Shown here: piece by piece, positions 61,444-64,000 of the stretch | Layout of the letters: every line of letters starts with the position of its first letter | Numbering within the stretch: position 1 is the stretch's first letter | Origin: Mucilaginibacter celer | GTDB taxonomy: Bacteria; Bacteroidota; Bacteroidia; Sphingobacteriales; Sphingobacteriaceae | Length of the DNA: 64,000 nt | NCBI RefSeq assembly: GCF_003576455.2 | Contig: NZ_CP032869.1 | Location: forward strand, 806,001 to 870,000 | Reading direction: 5' to 3' | The notes under the pieces: generated by a model | Seen by the model: the letters and a program-made list of their open reading frames with translations, nothing else | Told to the model about the DNA's origin: nothing | The model's database searches: none | Program-made: the position numbers and the translations under genes

Positions 61444-62646
61444 ATGAAAAAGTTTGCAGTAATCACTTTAATGTACTGCATTGTTGCTAACCTGCAAAGC
61501 AATGCCCAAACCAATCGAAAACCGGTTAACCTCACCGACCTCAACTTTACGGTAGAAGCCGCCCCAGATTGGAACAATTTTTTAAAACGCGACAACGGCT
61601 GGTTTGGCGGCGATGGCATTTACACTATCCCCCTAAACGGCATCGAAAATAAACAAGCCAACCCCGACGACCCCATCCTGTTTATTTTTAGCGATAGCAT
61701 GATAGGCAAGATCGAGAACGGTACAATGGCCGATGGCTATAAAATGATCCATAACTCGGTAGCGCTGCTTAACGGAAATAAACCGGTTGCTGCAAAAATG
61801 CGGTTTAGCTGGGATACCGATAAAAAGGGAGCTGCCGAATCAACATTCATCCCACGTACCCCGCAAACGGATAGCACTGATTATTACTGGCTGGGCGATG
61901 GCTTTGTAAATCAGGAACTGGGTAATGCAGTTTATATTTTTGGTTACCGGGTGCGCAATGTGAGTACCGGGGCATTCGGGTTTAAAGAAGTAGGCAATAC
62001 ACTTATAAAAATCCCGGCCGGCTCACAGCCACCTTATCATGATTTGAAACAGATGGATACCCCATTTTATCTTACCGATAAAAAAGGCGATATAGGCTCA
62101 TTTGGCGCAGGCATTTATGTAAATACAACAAAAGCCGGTGCACCAGCACCCGATGGCTACGTTTACGTTTATGGCGTACGCGGAATAGGCAAAAACGTAA
62201 TGGTAGCCCGTGTATTACCCAAAGATTTTGAGCAGTTTGACAAATGGACTTTTTATGATGGTGCAAACTGGGTAAAAGACATGGGCGAGGTGGCGGATGT
62301 TACTGATAATGTATCTAACGAGCTAAGTTTAACCGCCCTGCCAGACGGTCGTTATGCGATGATTTTCCAGGTAGGAGGGATGAGCACCAATGTAGGTATG
62401 CGCATAGGTGCTACTCCTTATGGCCCTTTTGGTCCGGTTATTAAAGTTTGGGATTGCAGGCCGGATTTGGAAGAGAAAACTTTTTTGGTGTATAATGCTA
62501 AGGCTCATCCAAGCCTTTCTGCTCCTGGTGAGTTGCTGATTAGTTATAATATTAATTCGCTGGAGTTTATTGCTGATTTGAAGAAGCATCCTAATTTGTA
62601 TAGGCCGAGGTTTATTAGGTTGAAGATTAACTCAAAGGGTAAATAG
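61444..62646 (+). CDS. Secreted beta-propeller protein (DUF4185/DUF5005-like)
   Basis: This 400-residue protein has a signal peptide ending QSNAQ (residue 22). The rest looks like a five-bladed propeller of the glycosidase type: RDNGWFGGDGIYTIPLNG, LFIFSDSMIGKI, YYWLGDGFVNQELGNAVYIF, SFGAGIYVNT, GYVYVYGVRG and KTFLVYNAKAHPSLSAPGEL. The FSDS and GDG motifs hold acidic residues in positions expected for propeller glycosidases. I place it near the DUF4185 and DUF5005 groups from memory, without a known substrate. The gap to the Lgt gene is 30 bp. A polysaccharide-binding or hydrolysing role fits the region. Confidence 0.7.
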   Translation: MKKFAVITLMYCIVANLQSNAQTNRKPVNLTDLNFTVEAAPDWNNFLKRDNGWFGGDGIYTIPLNGIENKQANPDDPILFIFSDSMIGKIENGTMADGYKMIHNSVALLNGNKPVAAKMRFSWDTDKKGAAESTFIPRTPQTDSTDYYWLGDGFVNQELGNAVYIFGYRVRNVSTGAFGFKEVGNTLIKIPAGSQPPYHDLKQMDTPFYLTDKKGDIGSFGAGIYVNTTKAGAPAPDGYVYVYGVRGIGKNVMVARVLPKDFEQFDKWTFYDGANWVKDMGEVADVTDNVSNELSLTALPDGRYAMIFQVGGMSTNVGMRIGATPYGPFGPVIKVWDCRPDLEEKTFLVYNAKAHPSLSAPGELLISYNINSLEFIADLKKHPNLYRPRFIRLKINSKGK

Positions 62647-62704
62647 GCTATTGAGTGGCTTTTGAAGACGTGGGGGGGGATTTGAATAACTTGAGAGTTT
62701 TAGG

Positions 62705-63143
62705 CACGCAAAGACGCGAAGACGCAAAGGCTTTTAAGGGTGAATAGTTTGAGATTTTTAAGTACGCAAAGGGAGCGAAGGCGCAAAGGTTTTTAAGCGT
62801 GAAAAGTTCGAGATTTAAGGCACGCAAAGGCGCGAAGACGGAAAGGCTTTTAAGGGTGAATAGTTTGAGATTTTTAAGTACGCAAAGGGAGCGAAGGCGC
62901 AAAGGTTTTTAAGCGTGAAAAGTTCGAGATTTTAGGCACGCAAAGACGCGAAGACGGAAAGGCTTTTAAGGGTGAATAGTTTGAGATTTTTAAGTACGCA
63001 AAGGGAGCGAAGGCGCAAAGGTTTTTAAGCGTGAAAAGTTCGAGATTTAAGGCACGCAAAGGCGCGAAGACGCAAAGATTTTTTAAGGTTGAATAGTTTT
63101 AGATTTCTTAAGTACGCAAAGTAGCTAAGGCGCAAAGGGTTCT
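62705..63143. repeat. Tandem repeat, 116-bp unit made of two 58-bp half-units
   Basis: Near-identical units start at 62705, 62821, 62937 and 63053, exactly 116 bp apart; the fourth is diverged and partial. Each unit has two 58-bp halves that differ from each other, one starting CACGCAAAGACGCGAAGACG and the other TACGCAAAGGGAGCGAAGGC. The units differ at one to four positions, so the array expanded recently. Minus-strand frames through the array (for example 62648-62902) are repeat-driven and not genes. The rest of the gap (63144-63606) is GC-richer intergenic sequence with a hairpin. Confidence 0.9.
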
Positions 63144-63435
63144 TGTGTCTAACCTCTTGCATCTTATGTCTAATTTCTTGCATCTTGTTTCTTGCTATCC
63201 TGAATCTTTTTCGCAGCTCTGTCAGCAGGAAGCTTCGGGTGAAAGCGGGCAGAACGATGGTGGCCTTGCGCGATGGAAGGGGCATAGCTACTTTTTGCAG
63301 AAGGGATGGGGAGAGCGAACGCAGCGGGGCAAAATTTAGCAGCCCGTGGTTCTGCCCGATTTGCAGGGCAAAGGCAAGCGAGGGGATAGCGCACGGTTAG
63401 CGGGCAAAGAAGCCTCCTGCTGACTTGACTTTTTG

Positions 63436-63464
63436 GGTACTTTTGTGTCAAAGACAAAAGTACC
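63436..63464. repeat. Dispersed hairpin element, copy 2
   Basis: GGTACTTTTGT (63436-63446) and ACAAAAGTACC (63454-63464) form a perfect 11-bp stem with loop GTCAAAG, preceded by TTTTTG. It resembles the hairpin at 45832 in stem, loop and T-rich lead. Confidence 0.6.
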
Positions 63465-63606
63465 TGGCCCCGCCCGGCCAAGAGGGCGACGATGTAAGTT
63501 AAATAGGATCAAGGTTGTCGTGAAACCGAAAACCACAAAGCAAATTCTCCCGCAACAAAATAATTACCCATCAACATTTGCAAATTGGCAATAAACAATT
63601 ATCTTC

Positions 63607-63622
63607 GCTAAATCAATTTAGC
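63607..63622. promoter_or_regulatory. Palindromic operator, copy G (identical to copy B)
   Basis: GCTAAATCAATTTAGC is the same 16 bases as at 38869 and lies 12 bp before the SGNH hydrolase start at 63635. It extends the regulon beyond the susCD operon. Confidence 0.7.
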
Positions 63623-63634
63623 CAACCTGTTTAA

Positions 63635-64000
63635 ATGAAAAAGTTTATACTGTTTGCAGGCATTATTATGCTGTGCAGTTTCCAACCTAAAAAGCCAACC
63701 AAAGTGGTGTTTTTTGGCGATTCGATTACCGAGTATGCCGTACAACCAGCCGGTTTCATCACCCTAATCCAACAACGTTTAAAAGCCGAGCATAAAGACA
63801 GCGATTACGAAGTTGCCGGAGCAGGCATTGGCGGAAACAAAATTTACGATCTGTATTTACGCTACGAGGACGATGTGCTAACCAAAAATCCCGATCAGGT
63901 AGTGATCTGGGTAGGGGTGAACGATGTTTGGCATAAACGCATGTTTGGCACCGGTACCGATTGGGATAAATTCGGCAAATTCTATACCGCGCTTATCAAA
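63635..64000 (+). CDS. SGNH/GDSL hydrolase, 5' part (cut by window edge)
   Basis: The first 122 residues are visible. A hydrophobic leader (KKFILFAGIIMLCSFQ) is followed by the SGNH blocks VVFFGDSITEYAVQ (29-42, nucleophile in GDS), GAGIGGNKIYDLY and VVIWVGVNDVW. It has the standard GDS block, unlike the GNS of the hydrolases at 38917 and 46115, so it belongs to a different subgroup. It has its own operator copy directly upstream and is therefore probably controlled together with the glycan genes of the region. The C-terminus and the DxxH block lie outside the window. Confidence 0.85.
   Translation, partial: MKKFILFAGIIMLCSFQPKKPTKVVFFGDSITEYAVQPAGFITLIQQRLKAEHKDSDYEVAGAGIGGNKIYDLYLRYEDDVLTKNPDQVVIWVGVNDVWHKRMFGTGTDWDKFGKFYTALIK

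Noticed and set aside
62648..63059. Minus-strand frames made of repeated LKISNYSPLKAF-like segments
   Set aside because: The frames are created by the 116-bp tandem repeat, whose length leaves changing frames between units; no start or signal supports translation.
62705..63143. CRISPR array
   Set aside because: Units are directly joined with no unique spacers, the period is 116 or 58 bp, and no cas gene is present.

Overview
The window looks like the chromosome of a Bacteroidota member of the Sphingobacteriaceae, most like Mucilaginibacter or Pedobacter. This rests on SusC/SusD pairs next to ECF sigma/FecR pairs, a GldA-type ABC ATPase, an S46 peptidase, TAnnTTTG-type promoter elements and weak Shine-Dalgarno sequences. 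No rRNA, tRNA, integrase, transposase or CRISPR array could be supported.

Region 1 (1-1.4 kb) is ordinary chromosome: the 5' part of a GldA-like gene and an ECF sigma gene with no FecR beside it. Region 2 (about 2.1-8.3 kb) is a compact, one-direction accessory block: an SSB-like protein, three unknown proteins, then a PRTRC cassette (E, C, an F-like protein, B, ThiF), a 63-residue protein and a stand-alone DarG-type macrodomain. In this cassette, C is a small protein ending in glycine, B carries an E2-like cysteine block and ThiF is an E1-like adenylating enzyme. It therefore looks like a ubiquitin-like conjugation system, here without a JAB-type protease or ParB. Region 3 (8.3-11.5 kb) holds a hairpin, a perfect 14-bp inverted repeat, an AbiE-like toxin-antitoxin pair with two copies of a palindromic operator, and decayed genes, one split by a single in-frame TAG.

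Region 4 (11.5-33.8 kb) holds two successive loci built alike: ECF sigma, FecR, an STN-containing SusC, SusD, then secreted enzymes. The enzymes are phosphoesterases or hydrolases rather than glycosidases: a calcineurin-like phosphoesterase, a nucleotide pyrophosphatase/phosphodiesterase and an EEP nuclease-like lipoprotein with six FG-GAP repeats in the first; a metallo-beta-lactamase-fold hydrolase and a glycerophosphodiesterase in the second. The likely job is capture and cleavage of phosphodiesters. Between them lies a scar with a truncated KAP-family NTPase.

Region 5 (33.9-38.7 kb) holds unlinked genes: an S46 dipeptidyl-peptidase, an AraC regulator, an isochorismatase-like hydrolase and a polysaccharide deacetylase. 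Region 6 (38.8-64 kb) is a polysaccharide or glycan utilisation region: SGNH hydrolases, a GH38-like and a GH92 glycosidase, an esterase, and a susD - DUF5004 - DUF4961 - susC - susD - susC block, followed by an Lgt paralogue and a beta-propeller protein. Five promoters here carry seven copies of a 16-bp palindrome, GCTAAATCRATTTAGC-like, of the kind bound by LacI-family regulators; no LacI gene is in the window. Dispersed inverted repeats and a 116-bp tandem repeat fill the gaps.
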